In this document: positions 32,500 to 41,424 of the stretch, piece by piece | How positions within the stretch are numbered: position 1 is the first letter of the stretch | How the letters are laid out: every line of letters starts with the position of its first letter | Assembly (NCBI RefSeq): GCF_003001675.1 | Contig: NZ_PVYW01000028.1 | Location: forward strand, 60,868-124,867 | Length of the DNA: 64,000 nt | Source: Cohnella sp. SGD-V74 | Lineage (GTDB): Bacteria > Bacillota > Bacilli > Paenibacillales > Paenibacillaceae | Direction of reading: 5' to 3' | The notes under the pieces: generated by a model | What the model was told of the DNA's origin: nothing | What the model saw: the letters and a program-made list of their open reading frames with translations, nothing else | Database searches by the model: none | Program-made: the position numbers and the translations under genes

Positions 32500-34101
32500 A
32501 TGGATACGCTTCTCCGCAAGCACTGGACTTCCCTGCTCGGCGTATTGTTTATTCTGGCCGCATTCATTACGCTCTTCAAATACTCGATCGAACAAGGGTG
32601 GATAACCGACGGAATGAAGATCGCCGCGGGCTTGCTCAGCGGGGCCGGTCTATGCATCGCAGGCCAAGCGCTGGCCGGTCGCGCTCCCAAGTGGGCTGCG
32701 GGCGTTCAGATCATGATCGGCCTGGGCGCCTGTCTGCTCTACGCGACGTTCTCGTTCGCCGGGGTCTACTATCGGTTGTGGAACCCGATGACCGTGCTCG
32801 TCGGGATGACCGCGGTAACCGCGGCAGCGTCGGCCTACGCCTATCGCTTCGACTCGCGGCTGTTGATGAACATCGCCCTGGCGGGCGGGCTGCTGTCCCC
32901 GCTCCTGATGCAGCCGGAGACGGACCAGGTGTTTACTTTGTTTCTCTACCTGTTCGTCCTGAACTCGGCCTTCTTCTTCCTGAGCATCGCCAAAGGCTGG
33001 AGCGAGCTGCGAATCGGCGCGTTTATCGGCACATGGGTCATCTACGCGGCGTATTACGTGCACTTCGATCCGCCTACGGACGGGCTGTGGAGCATGCCTC
33101 TTCGCTACGCGACGGCGGCCTTCGTCTTCTACCTGGCCGGCTTCCTGATCGCGTCGTGGCGGAACAACCGCTGCTTCGACGGCTGGAACCTGTATCTGAC
33201 CTTGGCCAACGGCGTGTTGTTCGGCACGTGGTCAATCTTCATCCTGCATGGAGAACTGCATTACGCCTACGTTCTGGCGCTGATCGGACTGAGCTACCTT
33301 GTCTCGGGGACTGTCGTCCTCCGGCTCGCCAAGCGTCTGCAGACCGCATCCGCCAGTCAATTGGCCGGAGGAGGGGCTTTGCTGCTGCTCGCATTCTCTC
33401 ATCTCGGAAGCGGGATGGACGCCAAGCCGCTCGTCAACGTGTTTTTCTGGGGCGGAATCGCCGCGGCGCTGACCGTGCTGGGACATCGCAAAAAATACGG
33501 ATGGGCAAGTCTGATCGCAATCGCCGTCTGGATCGTTGTCGGGGTCTACTGGTTTCTGGTGACTTGGGATACGCCGAGAGGAGATTGGTTCGGCACGTTC
33601 ATCCCTTTCCTGAACTGGGGCGCGCTGTCGTGGGCGCTGCTGGCCTTCGTCGGCTTCTACTTGTCCGTTACAGGAATATCTTTCAGATTGACAAAGGAAA
33701 CCGCCGCGTTTCTGTCGAATTTAATCGCAGTATTCTCCCATCTCATCGTGGGCGGACTGCTGACCGTGCAGATCGAAACCGCGTTTCTCGTCTACGCCGA
33801 GGACGCTCCGGGCCGGCTCGTTCAGTTGTCGCTAAGCGTATCTTGGGGAGTTTACGCGTTGCTGCTTACTCTGTGGGGCACTGTCGCCCGCCAGCAACTG
33901 TTTCGCATTTTCGGAGCGGCAGTGCTGCTGCTCGTCGCCGGCAAGGCGTTTTTCCTGGACCTGGAGGGCGAGGAGATGCTGTACAAATGCGGCGTGCTGC
34001 TGGTACTGGGCGGGATTTCCTTCTTGATCACCTGGATTAACGGCAAGCAGCGCGAGAGCGCCGGAAAGTCCGAATCCGCGCCGGCCGAACCGGAAATGTG
34101 A
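32500..34101 (+). CDS. Large polytopic membrane protein, DUF2339-like
   Basis: 533 aa with some 16 hydrophobic segments spread over the whole length and short charged loops, as in DUF2339 proteins. No catalytic motif is recognisable. It ends in a short Lys/Glu/Ala/Pro-rich tail. A Rex-box-like sequence overlaps its stop codon and belongs to the next gene. Function unknown. Confidence 0.65.
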   Translation: MDTLLRKHWTSLLGVLFILAAFITLFKYSIEQGWITDGMKIAAGLLSGAGLCIAGQALAGRAPKWAAGVQIMIGLGACLLYATFSFAGVYYRLWNPMTVLVGMTAVTAAASAYAYRFDSRLLMNIALAGGLLSPLLMQPETDQVFTLFLYLFVLNSAFFFLSIAKGWSELRIGAFIGTWVIYAAYYVHFDPPTDGLWSMPLRYATAAFVFYLAGFLIASWRNNRCFDGWNLYLTLANGVLFGTWSIFILHGELHYAYVLALIGLSYLVSGTVVLRLAKRLQTASASQLAGGGALLLLAFSHLGSGMDAKPLVNVFFWGGIAAALTVLGHRKKYGWASLIAIAVWIVVGVYWFLVTWDTPRGDWFGTFIPFLNWGALSWALLAFVGFYLSVTGISFRLTKETAAFLSNLIAVFSHLIVGGLLTVQIETAFLVYAEDAPGRLVQLSLSVSWGVYALLLTLWGTVARQQLFRIFGAAVLLLVAGKAFFLDLEGEEMLYKCGVLLVLGGISFLITWINGKQRESAGKSESAPAEPEM

Positions 34102-34112
34102 ATGCTTTTACA
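34097..34112. promoter_or_regulatory. Rex-box-like site upstream of FNT channel and lactate dehydrogenase genes
   Basis: TGTGAATGCTTTTACA matches the Rex half-sites TGTGAA-N4-TTCACA with one difference. Rex senses the NADH/NAD ratio and in Bacillus represses ldh and an FNT-family gene (ywcJ). The same two gene types follow here. Confidence 0.65.
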
Positions 34113-34173
34113 TTCGAACGGAAAGGAATGTGGTACATTTTCAACAACGGCAATGCGATAGGAGGGGACGTCC

Positions 34174-34953
34174 GTGGAGACGGAAGCGCTGCAGAAAGTT
34201 GAACAATTGGCTTTGAAAAAATCCCGAATCTACGAACAGAGCTTGCTTCGCTACATTGCCAGGTCCATGCTCGCCAGCATGTTCATCGGCTTCGGCGTCA
34301 TCGTCGCGTTCAAGACGGGAAGTTATTTTTACAACGTGCAATCCCCGATGACTTACCCGATGGCGGCCATTACGTTCGGCTGCGCGATCATCCTGATTGC
34401 TTACGGCGGAGGCGACCTGTTTACCGGCAATACGTTCTACTACAGCTACGCGTCGCTGCGCCGCAAGATGAGCTGGCTGAGGACAGTGAAGCTATGGATC
34501 ATCAGCTATGCGGGCAACATACTGGGAGCCGCCGCGTTCGCGCTGCTTATCTATACGACCGGTCTGTTCGAGGAATCGTCCGTTAACGGGTTTCTGCTCA
34601 GCGTCGTCGAGAAGAAGATGCATGCGCCGGCGATGGAGCTCTTTTTCCGGGGGATTCTGTGTAACTGGCTCGTCTGTCTCGCGTTTTTCGTGCCGATGTT
34701 CATGAAGTCCGACGGGGCGAAAATGTTCGCGATGATGCTGTTCGTCTTCTGCTTCTTCATCTCGGGCTACGAGCACAGCGTCGCCAATATGTGTACGTTC
34801 GCGATCGCGCTCGTCCTGAATCACCCGGGCACGATTACGTGGGCCGGCGTCGCGCACAATCTGATCCCGGTTACGCTGGGCAACCTCATCGGAGGCGGAT
34901 TGCTGCTCGGCTACATGTACTACTACGTTAACAAACCTTTTATGGAAGATTAG
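34174..34953 (+). CDS. Formate/nitrite transporter (FNT) family channel
   Basis: Pentameric inner-membrane channel for small monocarboxylates such as formate, lactate or nitrite. 259 aa with six membrane helices, the first FNT signature GGGDLFTGNTFYY and the second half FVFCFFISGYEHSVANMC, which includes the conserved pore His. The GTG start at 34174 is preceded by GGAGGGGA. Lactate dehydrogenase follows after 22 bp, so the channel may export lactate or formate during oxygen limitation. Confidence 0.9.
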   Translation: METEALQKVEQLALKKSRIYEQSLLRYIARSMLASMFIGFGVIVAFKTGSYFYNVQSPMTYPMAAITFGCAIILIAYGGGDLFTGNTFYYSYASLRRKMSWLRTVKLWIISYAGNILGAAAFALLIYTTGLFEESSVNGFLLSVVEKKMHAPAMELFFRGILCNWLVCLAFFVPMFMKSDGAKMFAMMLFVFCFFISGYEHSVANMCTFAIALVLNHPGTITWAGVAHNLIPVTLGNLIGGGLLLGYMYYYVNKPFMED

Positions 34954-34975
34954 AATAGCGGAGGCTGGTCCCAAT

Positions 34976-35905
34976 ATGGCAAAAATCGCGAAAAAAACAA
35001 GAGTGGTCATTATCGGAGCGGGAGCGGTCGGATCGACGACGGCGTACACGCTGCTGCTCAGAAATCGGATGGACGAGCTCGTGCTGATCGACGCCAATCA
35101 CAAGAAAGCCGTAGGGGACGCGCTGGACATGAACCACGGCATGCCGTTCCTGGGCGGAGCCAAAGTGTGGGCGGGTACATACGAAGACTGCCGCGAGGCG
35201 GACATCATCATCATTACGGCCGGAGCGGCGCAGCGCGACGGAGAGACGCGCGTCGATCTGCTTAAGCGCAACGTCGCCATCTTCGAGAGCATCATTTCGG
35301 AAGTGCTGAAGGTCAACTCCCACGGCATTTTGCTGATCGCATCGAATCCGGTCGACATTATGAGCTATTTTTCCTGGAAGAAGTCCGAATGGCCGGTCCA
35401 CAGAGTCATCGGTTCGGGAACGCTGCTGGACAGCGCCCGGTTCCGCTACCTGATCGGCGACAAGCTGAACATCGATCCGCGCAGCGTCCATGCGCACATC
35501 GTCGGCGAGCACGGCGATTCCGAGCTTCCGCTCTGGAGCCTCGCGAACGTGGCCGGAGCCGAAGTGAAGCTGAGCGACGCCGAACGGGACGAAGTATTCG
35601 TCAATACGCGCGACGCGGCTTACCAAATCATTAGCGCCAAGGGAGCGACCTATTACGCGATCGCCCTCGCGCTCGACCGGATCTGCACGGCCATTCTGGA
35701 CGACGAAGGCGCGGTGCTGAACGTATCGACGCTGCTGCAGGATTATCACGGCGTATCCGACGTCTATCTCGGCGTTCCTTGCGTCGTGGACCGTACCGGC
35801 ATTCGCGAAGTGATGGACATTCCGATCACCGACGAAGAGAAGGCGCTGCTTCACCGTTCGGCCGACAAGCTGAAAGGGCTGATCGAGTCGATCGCTTCGA
35901 TCTAA
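34976..35905 (+). CDS. ldh: L-lactate dehydrogenase
   Basis: NADH-dependent reduction of pyruvate to lactate. 309 aa with Rossmann motif VVIIGAGAVGSTTAY, the NAD-discriminating Asp in LIDANHKKA, substrate-binding ASNPVDIMSY, the GSGTLLDSARFR segment with Asp and Arg, and active-site HIVGEHGDSE. The GGAGG sits 11 bases before the ATG. It shares the Rex-like control region with the FNT gene. Confidence 0.93.
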   Translation: MAKIAKKTRVVIIGAGAVGSTTAYTLLLRNRMDELVLIDANHKKAVGDALDMNHGMPFLGGAKVWAGTYEDCREADIIIITAGAAQRDGETRVDLLKRNVAIFESIISEVLKVNSHGILLIASNPVDIMSYFSWKKSEWPVHRVIGSGTLLDSARFRYLIGDKLNIDPRSVHAHIVGEHGDSELPLWSLANVAGAEVKLSDAERDEVFVNTRDAAYQIISAKGATYYAIALALDRICTAILDDEGAVLNVSTLLQDYHGVSDVYLGVPCVVDRTGIREVMDIPITDEEKALLHRSADKLKGLIESIASI

Positions 35906-35915
35906 GGGGGAGACT

Positions 35916-36578
35916 GTGACGATGCAGCTGCAAAAAGGTCAGAAGCTGTTGTTCATCGGGGATTCGATTACGGATTGCGAACGGGCCAGACCGGTGGGGG
36001 AAGGGCTGTTCGGAGCGCTGGGCAAAGGTTACGTATCCGTGGTAGACGCCTTCCTGCAGGCGGTCTATCCAGAGCTCGGCATTCGCGTCGTCAATATGGG
36101 CGTCAGCGGGAACAACGTTGTCGATCTGGAGAAAAGATGGCAGGAGGACGTGCTCGATCAGAAGCCGGACTGGCTGTCGATCATGATCGGCACAAACGAT
36201 GTCTGGCGGCAGTACGACACGCCGTTCATCAAGGAATGGCACGTCTATCCAGACCGTTACGAAGCCGGGCTTCGCGCTCTGGTCGAGAGAACGAAGCCGC
36301 TCGCGGGCGGGCTCGTGCTGATGACGCCGTTTTATCTGGAGAGCAACAAGCAGGATGCGATGCGCCGGACGATGGACGAATACGGGGCGATCGTGAAGCG
36401 GGTGGCGGAAGAGGCCGGAGCGTTGTTCGTGGACACTCAGGCCGCATTCGACGCCGTGCTGAAGGAGCTGTATTCGGCGACGCTGGCCTGGGATCGCGTG
36501 CATCCGACGCAGGCGGGTCATGCCGTGCTGGCCAGAGCTTTCCTGAAGGCCGTCGGCTTCGATTGGAATAAGGATTAG
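35916..36578 (+). CDS. SGNH/GDSL hydrolase
   Basis: Esterase of 220 aa, probably removing acetyl groups from glycans. Block I is FIGDSITDCER (nucleophile Ser), block II VNMGVSGNNV (Gly), block III MIGTNDVWR (Asn) and block V DRVHPTQAGH (Asp and His), so all catalytic blocks are intact. A GTG at 35916 and an ATG at 35922 are both possible. It is 11 bp after ldh, but a shared function is not obvious. Confidence 0.88.
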   Translation: MTMQLQKGQKLLFIGDSITDCERARPVGEGLFGALGKGYVSVVDAFLQAVYPELGIRVVNMGVSGNNVVDLEKRWQEDVLDQKPDWLSIMIGTNDVWRQYDTPFIKEWHVYPDRYEAGLRALVERTKPLAGGLVLMTPFYLESNKQDAMRRTMDEYGAIVKRVAEEAGALFVDTQAAFDAVLKELYSATLAWDRVHPTQAGHAVLARAFLKAVGFDWNKD

Positions 36579-36588
36579 TCCGCACATG

Positions 36589-36650
36589 AACAAGGAGGCG
36601 TTCCCTAATTCGGTTAAGCCAGGTTGGGGAATAAGCCTCCTTGTTTGTTT
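36589..36650. terminator. Terminator hairpin after the GDSL hydrolase gene
   Basis: AACAAGGAGGC (36589-36599) pairs with GCCTCCTTGTT (36635-36645), with an inner TTCCC/GGGAA pairing and a T-rich 3' side. It lies between convergent genes and may act on both. Confidence 0.65.
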
Positions 36651-36700
36651 GGATCGGCTGCTCCGGCAATTCGCTCGAATTCTCCCGGGGTCAGCTCTTC

Positions 36701-37009
36701 CTAGGATTGATTTAGCTTAAACCGCTCCAGATGATGATGAAGATCTTCCTTGAGCAAAATTTCCTTCTGCTTCTCTCCAAGCAAGTCGAAGTGAGGGAAG
36801 GGAGAGCGGGCGTGGATGTATGTCGGGTTCAGGCCGTTGGCTCTGCACCAGGCGGCGAGTTTGTCGAAATCGGCGTTGCCGACTTTGGTCACCGTACGAA
36901 ATTGCGGAAACCTCGGATCGTACCAAAAATGGGTCAAGAACGCGGTTTCTCCGCGGGAGACGGCGGCCTTCCACGCGTTCAGTTCCGCCCTGTCGATGCC
37001 GAAAGCCAC
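36701..37009 (-). CDS. Small conserved protein, YneQ-like
   Basis: 102 aa, starting at a GTG with GGGGATG upstream on the minus strand. MAFGIDRAELNAWK, FLTHFWYDPRFP and FPHFDLLGEKQKEILLKE look like conserved Bacillales small proteins of the YneQ type. No function is known. It is divergent from the AEC transporter gene. Confidence 0.6.
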   Translation of the reverse strand: MAFGIDRAELNAWKAAVSRGETAFLTHFWYDPRFPQFRTVTKVGNADFDKLAAWCRANGLNPTYIHARSPFPHFDLLGEKQKEILLKEDLHHHLERFKLNQS

Positions 37010-37110
37010 TTCACTTCATCCCCAGTCCGTGTTAGTCTTGTCTAATCATACTAGTATAACATGCCGAAGAGGATTTGGCGGTTAGCGAGACGGAGAGGCT
37101 GATCGGCAGC

Positions 37111-38037
37111 ATGGACATTTTTCTGCACATATTATGGAACAACGTACTTCCTTTGTCGCTTGTCATCGGTTTGGGAATCCTGCTGCACCGCATTTTTTCG
37201 CTCGATATCAAGACGCTGTCCAAATTGAATTTCTACTTGTTTTCTCCCGCGATCATGTTCGAGCTGCTGTACGGAACGGCCATCTCGATGCAGATGTTCG
37301 GGCAGGTGCTGCTCTTCTTCGTTCTGTTCATGCTGCTGCAGTATGCGGTGCTGGAGGTTATCGTCCGGCTGCGCGGTTACAAGGGCGGCATGCGCGCGGC
37401 GATGAGAAACAGCGTGCTGTTCTACAACAGCGCCAACTACGGCATCCCGATCAATCAGCTTGCGTTCGCGGGCAATACGTACACGCTGTCGGTGCAGATC
37501 ATTATCATGATGATGCAGTCGCTGATTCCGAATACATACGGCATATACAGCGTTAACGCCCACAAGGCGGATTGGCGCGCCATCCGCAAAGTGATTCTGT
37601 CGATGCCGGTCATCTACGTCATTCCGGTCGCGCTGCTGATGCGCAGCTTTCAGGTGCCGCTTCCTGGCTTCGTGGACATCTCGGTCGGCTACTTGTCCGA
37701 CGCGTTCATCGGGATGGCGCTGTTCACGTTGGGCGTGCAGCTCGGCGACATGAAGGTGTTCCTGACGCGGAAGCTGGCCGCCGACGTCGGCATCGCCACC
37801 GGGCTTCGCTTGATCGCAGGCCCGCTGCTCGCTTGGGGAGTCGTGCTGCTGCTGGGCGTCGACGACATGATGGGCGCCGCGCTGATCGTCTCGTCCGCCG
37901 TCCCGACCTCGCTGTCGAGCGTGCTGCTTGCCGTCGAGTTCGACAACGAGAAGGACTTCGCCTCGCAGAGCGTGCTCGTATCTACGGCGCTTAGCATCGC
38001 GACCGTTACGGCGGTCATTTATTTGCTGGGGGTTTAA
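37111..38037 (+). CDS. AEC (auxin efflux carrier) family transporter
   Basis: About ten hydrophobic segments in 308 aa. The family pattern is NxxxYGIPIN in SANYGIPINQLAFAGNTYTL and the second inverted repeat ALFTLGVQLGDMKV near residue 215. The ATG at 37111 begins with MDIFLHILWNNVLPLSLVIG, the usual AEC start; the frame also opens at a TTG at 37075. The substrate, perhaps an organic acid such as malate, is unknown. Confidence 0.85.
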   Translation: MDIFLHILWNNVLPLSLVIGLGILLHRIFSLDIKTLSKLNFYLFSPAIMFELLYGTAISMQMFGQVLLFFVLFMLLQYAVLEVIVRLRGYKGGMRAAMRNSVLFYNSANYGIPINQLAFAGNTYTLSVQIIIMMMQSLIPNTYGIYSVNAHKADWRAIRKVILSMPVIYVIPVALLMRSFQVPLPGFVDISVGYLSDAFIGMALFTLGVQLGDMKVFLTRKLAADVGIATGLRLIAGPLLAWGVVLLLGVDDMMGAALIVSSAVPTSLSSVLLAVEFDNEKDFASQSVLVSTALSIATVTAVIYLLGV

Positions 38038-38107
38038 GCGAGAGGTTGCGCGACGGCATACGGGAGAAGAGACGTATCCGCAAAATCTAAATCGTGAACA
38101 GAAGAGC

Positions 38108-38155
38108 AGGGGGTCCATAGTCATCTTTTATGACTTATGAGACCCTCTTTTTTTC
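38108..38155 (+). terminator. Intrinsic terminator after the AEC transporter gene
   Basis: AGGGGGTCCATAGTCAT pairs with ATGACTTATGAGACCCTCT, followed by seven T residues. Confidence 0.8.
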
Positions 38156-38254
38156 TTGCCGACGATCGCCAGCGCTCGACAGTAGAGTAGACTCACAGTT
38201 AAATGTAACGTGATTTTCAGGCTTGGGAGTGAAGTTCAACCACAGTTAACATGG

Positions 38255-38281
38255 TACAATGACCAAGAAAGCGATTATAAT
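38255..38281 (+). promoter_or_regulatory. Candidate promoter region of the hexuronate operon
   Basis: TATAAT at 38276-38281 lies 20 bp before the TTG start, and TACAAT at 38255-38260 is an alternative. No convincing -35 was found. AGAAAGCGATTATA (38266-38279) resembles a cre site at 12 of 14 positions and overlaps the first -10. Confidence 0.35.
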
Positions 38282-38301
38282 CGAAAAGGGGCGACTTCCT
38301 C

Positions 38302-39426
38302 TTGAGCACAGTAAGAATCGGGATTGTCGGATTAGGAAACATGGGCAAAGGCCATGCGCAATATTTGATTGAAGGTCAAGTAAAAGGGGCGGTCCTGACG
38401 GCGGTCAGCGACGTGCGTCCGGAAAGTCTGGCTCAGGCCAAGGAAAATTGGGGCGACCATCTTCTCACGTATGCAAGCGCTTCAGACATGTTCCGCTCGG
38501 GCGAGATCGACGGCGTGCTGCTGTGCACTCCGCACTACGATCATCCCCAGCAGGCGATCGAGGCGCTTCAAGCGGGCTTGCACGTGCTCGTCGAGAAGCC
38601 GGCCGGCGTCTACACGAAGCAAGTGCGGGAGATGAACGAGGTCGCGGCGAAGAGCGACCGGGTGTTCGGCATCATGTACAATCAACGCACGAATCCGCTG
38701 TACGCCAAGCTGAAGGATTTGATCGCATCGGGCGAGCTGGGTGAAGTTAGGCGGACGAACTGGATCATCACGAACTGGTACCGTCCGCAAGCGTACTACA
38801 ACTCCGGCGGATGGAGAGCGACCTGGGCCGGCGAAGGCGGCGGCGTGCTGATCAATCAGGACCCGCACCAGCTCGATCTGTGGCAGTGGACGACCGGTCT
38901 GATGCCGAAGCGGGTGCGCGCGTTCTGCGGCTTCGGCAAGCATCGGGACATCGAGGTCGAGAACGATGTAACGGCTTACGTCGAATACGAGAACGGCGCG
39001 ACGGGCGTATTCGTCACTTCGACGTACGAATGTCCGGGCACGAACCGGTTCGAGATTTCCGGAGACCGCGGCAAAATCGTCATCGAAAACGACCGCATGA
39101 CGTTCTGGCGGCTCAGACAGCTGGAATCCGAGTTCAACCGCGTTAACACGGAATCGTTCGCCCAGCCGGAATGCTGGCAGTTCGACATTCCGGTTCAGCC
39201 GGGAGGGGCGCAGCACAAGGAGATTACGCAGGACTGGACGAACGCGATTTTGCACGGCACGCCGCTGCTCGCGCCGGGCGAAGAAGGCATTAAAGGGCTG
39301 ACGATCTCGAACGCGATGCAGTTGTCGACATGGATCGATGGCTGGGTGGACCTGCCGATCAACGAGGATCTGTACTACGAGAAGCTGCAGGAACAAATCT
39401 CGCGTTCGGCGGTTGCCGCCCGCTAA
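38302..39426 (+). CDS. Gfo/Idh/MocA-family oxidoreductase (first of a pair)
   Basis: NAD(P)-dependent sugar dehydrogenase, 374 aa. Rossmann motif GIVGLGNMGKGH, the VLVEKPAG cofactor-domain motif with the catalytic Lys, and NQDPHQLDLWQW with active-site Asp and His. It starts at a TTG. A second, distant family member follows after 11 bp, and a TIM-barrel isomerase after that. Such trios oxidise, epimerise or cleave unusual hexoses or uronates. The exact substrate is unknown. Confidence 0.87.
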   Translation: MSTVRIGIVGLGNMGKGHAQYLIEGQVKGAVLTAVSDVRPESLAQAKENWGDHLLTYASASDMFRSGEIDGVLLCTPHYDHPQQAIEALQAGLHVLVEKPAGVYTKQVREMNEVAAKSDRVFGIMYNQRTNPLYAKLKDLIASGELGEVRRTNWIITNWYRPQAYYNSGGWRATWAGEGGGVLINQDPHQLDLWQWTTGLMPKRVRAFCGFGKHRDIEVENDVTAYVEYENGATGVFVTSTYECPGTNRFEISGDRGKIVIENDRMTFWRLRQLESEFNRVNTESFAQPECWQFDIPVQPGGAQHKEITQDWTNAILHGTPLLAPGEEGIKGLTISNAMQLSTWIDGWVDLPINEDLYYEKLQEQISRSAVAAR

Positions 39427-39437
39427 GGAGGAACATC

Positions 39438-40511
39438 GTGGCTAACTCGAACGGAATGAACTACGCGCCGCAAGGCAAGCCTCGCCCGGTCGTGGAGAAG
39501 GGCGGTTTCGTCTTCGCGGCTATGGCGCTGGATCACGGCCATATTTACGGCATGTGCAACGGCTTGATCGAAGCGGGAGCGACGCTCAAATGGGTGTACG
39601 ATCCCGATCCGGACAAAGTCGGGCAGTTCGCGAAGACGTACCCGCAAGTCCGGATTGCCGCTTCCGAGCAGCAGATTTTGCAGGACCCGGAGGTGGCGCT
39701 CGTCGCGGCGGCGGCCGTTCCCAGCGACAGAGGACCTCTGGGCGTGAAGGTGATGGAGCACGGCAAAGATTATTTTACCGACAAGACGCCGTTCACGGGG
39801 CTGGACCAGCTGGAGCACGCCAGACGTGCCGCCGCGGAGACGGGGCGCAAATACGCGGTGTACTACAGCGAGCGGCTGCACGTGGAGAGCGCGGTGTTCG
39901 CGGGACAGCTGGTGCAGGACGGGGCGATCGGACGCGTCGTTCAGGTGCTCGGGCTCGGACCGCATCGGCTGAACGCGGCCCAGCGGCCTGCGTGGTTTTT
40001 CGAGAAAGCGAAGTACGGCGGCATTCTGTGCGATATCGGGAGCCATCAGATCGAACAGTTTCTTCATTTCGCCGGATGCGCGAACGCCGAAGTGCTGCAC
40101 AGCAAGGTGGCGAACTATAACTGCAAGGCGTACCCCGAGCTGGAGGATTACGGCGACGCGACACTGGTCGGGGACAACGGGGCGACGAACTATTTTCGCG
40201 TGGACTGGCTGACGCCTGACGGCTTGTCGACCTGGGGGGACGGCCGCACGGTCATTCTCGGCACGAACGGTTATATCGAGCTGCGCAAATACGTCGACAT
40301 CGCCCGGGACAGCCAAGGCGATCATCTGTATCTGGTTAACGGCGAAGGCGAGAAACATCTGGAGCTGGCGGGCAAGGTCGGGTATCCGTTCTTCGGAGAG
40401 CTGATCCTGGACTGCTTGAACCGGACGGAAAAGGCGATGACGCAGGCGCACGCCTTCAAAGCGGCGGAGCTGTGCCTGCAAGCCCAGGCGAAAGCCGTTA
40501 AAGTCGAATAA
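39438..40511 (+). CDS. Gfo/Idh/MocA-family oxidoreductase (second of a pair)
   Basis: 357 aa from the GTG at 39438, which follows AAGGAGG. The longer frame from 39330 overlaps the previous gene and is not used. The N-terminal Rossmann domain is atypical (FVFAAMALDHGHIYGM in place of a canonical glycine motif), and the EKP motif reads DKTPF. GILCDIGSHQIEQFLHF supplies the active-site Asp and His. It is only distantly similar to its neighbour, so the pair may perform opposite redox steps. Confidence 0.83.
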   Translation: MANSNGMNYAPQGKPRPVVEKGGFVFAAMALDHGHIYGMCNGLIEAGATLKWVYDPDPDKVGQFAKTYPQVRIAASEQQILQDPEVALVAAAAVPSDRGPLGVKVMEHGKDYFTDKTPFTGLDQLEHARRAAAETGRKYAVYYSERLHVESAVFAGQLVQDGAIGRVVQVLGLGPHRLNAAQRPAWFFEKAKYGGILCDIGSHQIEQFLHFAGCANAEVLHSKVANYNCKAYPELEDYGDATLVGDNGATNYFRVDWLTPDGLSTWGDGRTVILGTNGYIELRKYVDIARDSQGDHLYLVNGEGEKHLELAGKVGYPFFGELILDCLNRTEKAMTQAHAFKAAELCLQAQAKAVKVE

Positions 40512-40548
40512 CCGGCGCCTCGCGCCCAACTTTAAGGAGGACATACGA

Positions 40549-41424
40549 ATGATGAAGCTGTCTGTGTTTACGGTCGCGACGCCGGAGCTCGAGCCGGCAG
40601 AACTGGCCGCGGCCGCCAAGGAAGCGGGACTGCACGGCGTGGAATGGCGGTACACGGAAGTGCCGGAGGAAGTCCGGGGACAGGCGCCGTCCTATTGGGG
40701 CAACAACCGCTGCACGATCGCGCCTTCCAAAGGCTTGGAGGAGGTCGAACGCTTTAAGCAGGCGGCGCTGTCGAACGGACTGGAAGTCGTGAGCGTTACG
40801 CCGTACTTGCGCGCGGGGGATTTGGCGGCGACCGAGAAGGTGCTGGAAGCGGCCCGGCACGCCGGCGCGTCGATGATCCGGCTTGGCGTTCCCGGCTACG
40901 ACCGGAGCCGGCCGCTCGGAGAGCTGCTGGAGGAAGGGCGCGCGTACTTGCAGGAGGCGCAGCATCTGTGCCGGAAGTATGGCGTGAAGGGAGTCGCGGA
41001 AATTCATCACGGCACGATCGCGGCTTCGGCTTCGGGCGCGAGACGGCTCGTCGATGGGCTGGACCCGCAATGGGTCGGCGTCCTGTTCGATCCGGGCAAC
41101 ATGATCCACGAAGGCGTCGAGAACTACCGGATGGCGTTGGAAGCGCTCGGCCCGTATCTGGCGCACGTTCACGTCAAAAACGCGGGCTGGCGCGCCGGCG
41201 AGACGAATGAAGCGGGAGAAACGGTCTGGAAATGCGAGTGGGTCGGCCTGAAGGAAGGGGCCGTGCCGTGGCGCCAAGTGCTGACCGATCTGCTGGCGGT
41301 CGGATACGACGGCTACCTGGGCGTCGAAGACTTCAGCGGGCAGTTCTCCGAATCGCCCGTGATGCTCCGCCATTTCTCCGAATACATCGGAGGATTGCTG
41401 CGGGAGCTGAGCCCGAATGCTTGA
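40549..41424 (+). CDS. Sugar phosphate isomerase/epimerase (xylose-isomerase-like TIM barrel)
   Basis: 291 aa metal-dependent TIM barrel. Metal ligands are suggested by GVAEIHHGT, VGVLFDPGNMIHEG, AHVHVKNAGW and YLGVEDFSGQF. AAGGAGG precedes the start. It ends 8 bp inside the AraC regulator gene. It likely acts on an intermediate of the preceding two oxidoreductases. Confidence 0.85.
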   Translation: MMKLSVFTVATPELEPAELAAAAKEAGLHGVEWRYTEVPEEVRGQAPSYWGNNRCTIAPSKGLEEVERFKQAALSNGLEVVSVTPYLRAGDLAATEKVLEAARHAGASMIRLGVPGYDRSRPLGELLEEGRAYLQEAQHLCRKYGVKGVAEIHHGTIAASASGARRLVDGLDPQWVGVLFDPGNMIHEGVENYRMALEALGPYLAHVHVKNAGWRAGETNEAGETVWKCEWVGLKEGAVPWRQVLTDLLAVGYDGYLGVEDFSGQFSESPVMLRHFSEYIGGLLRELSPNA

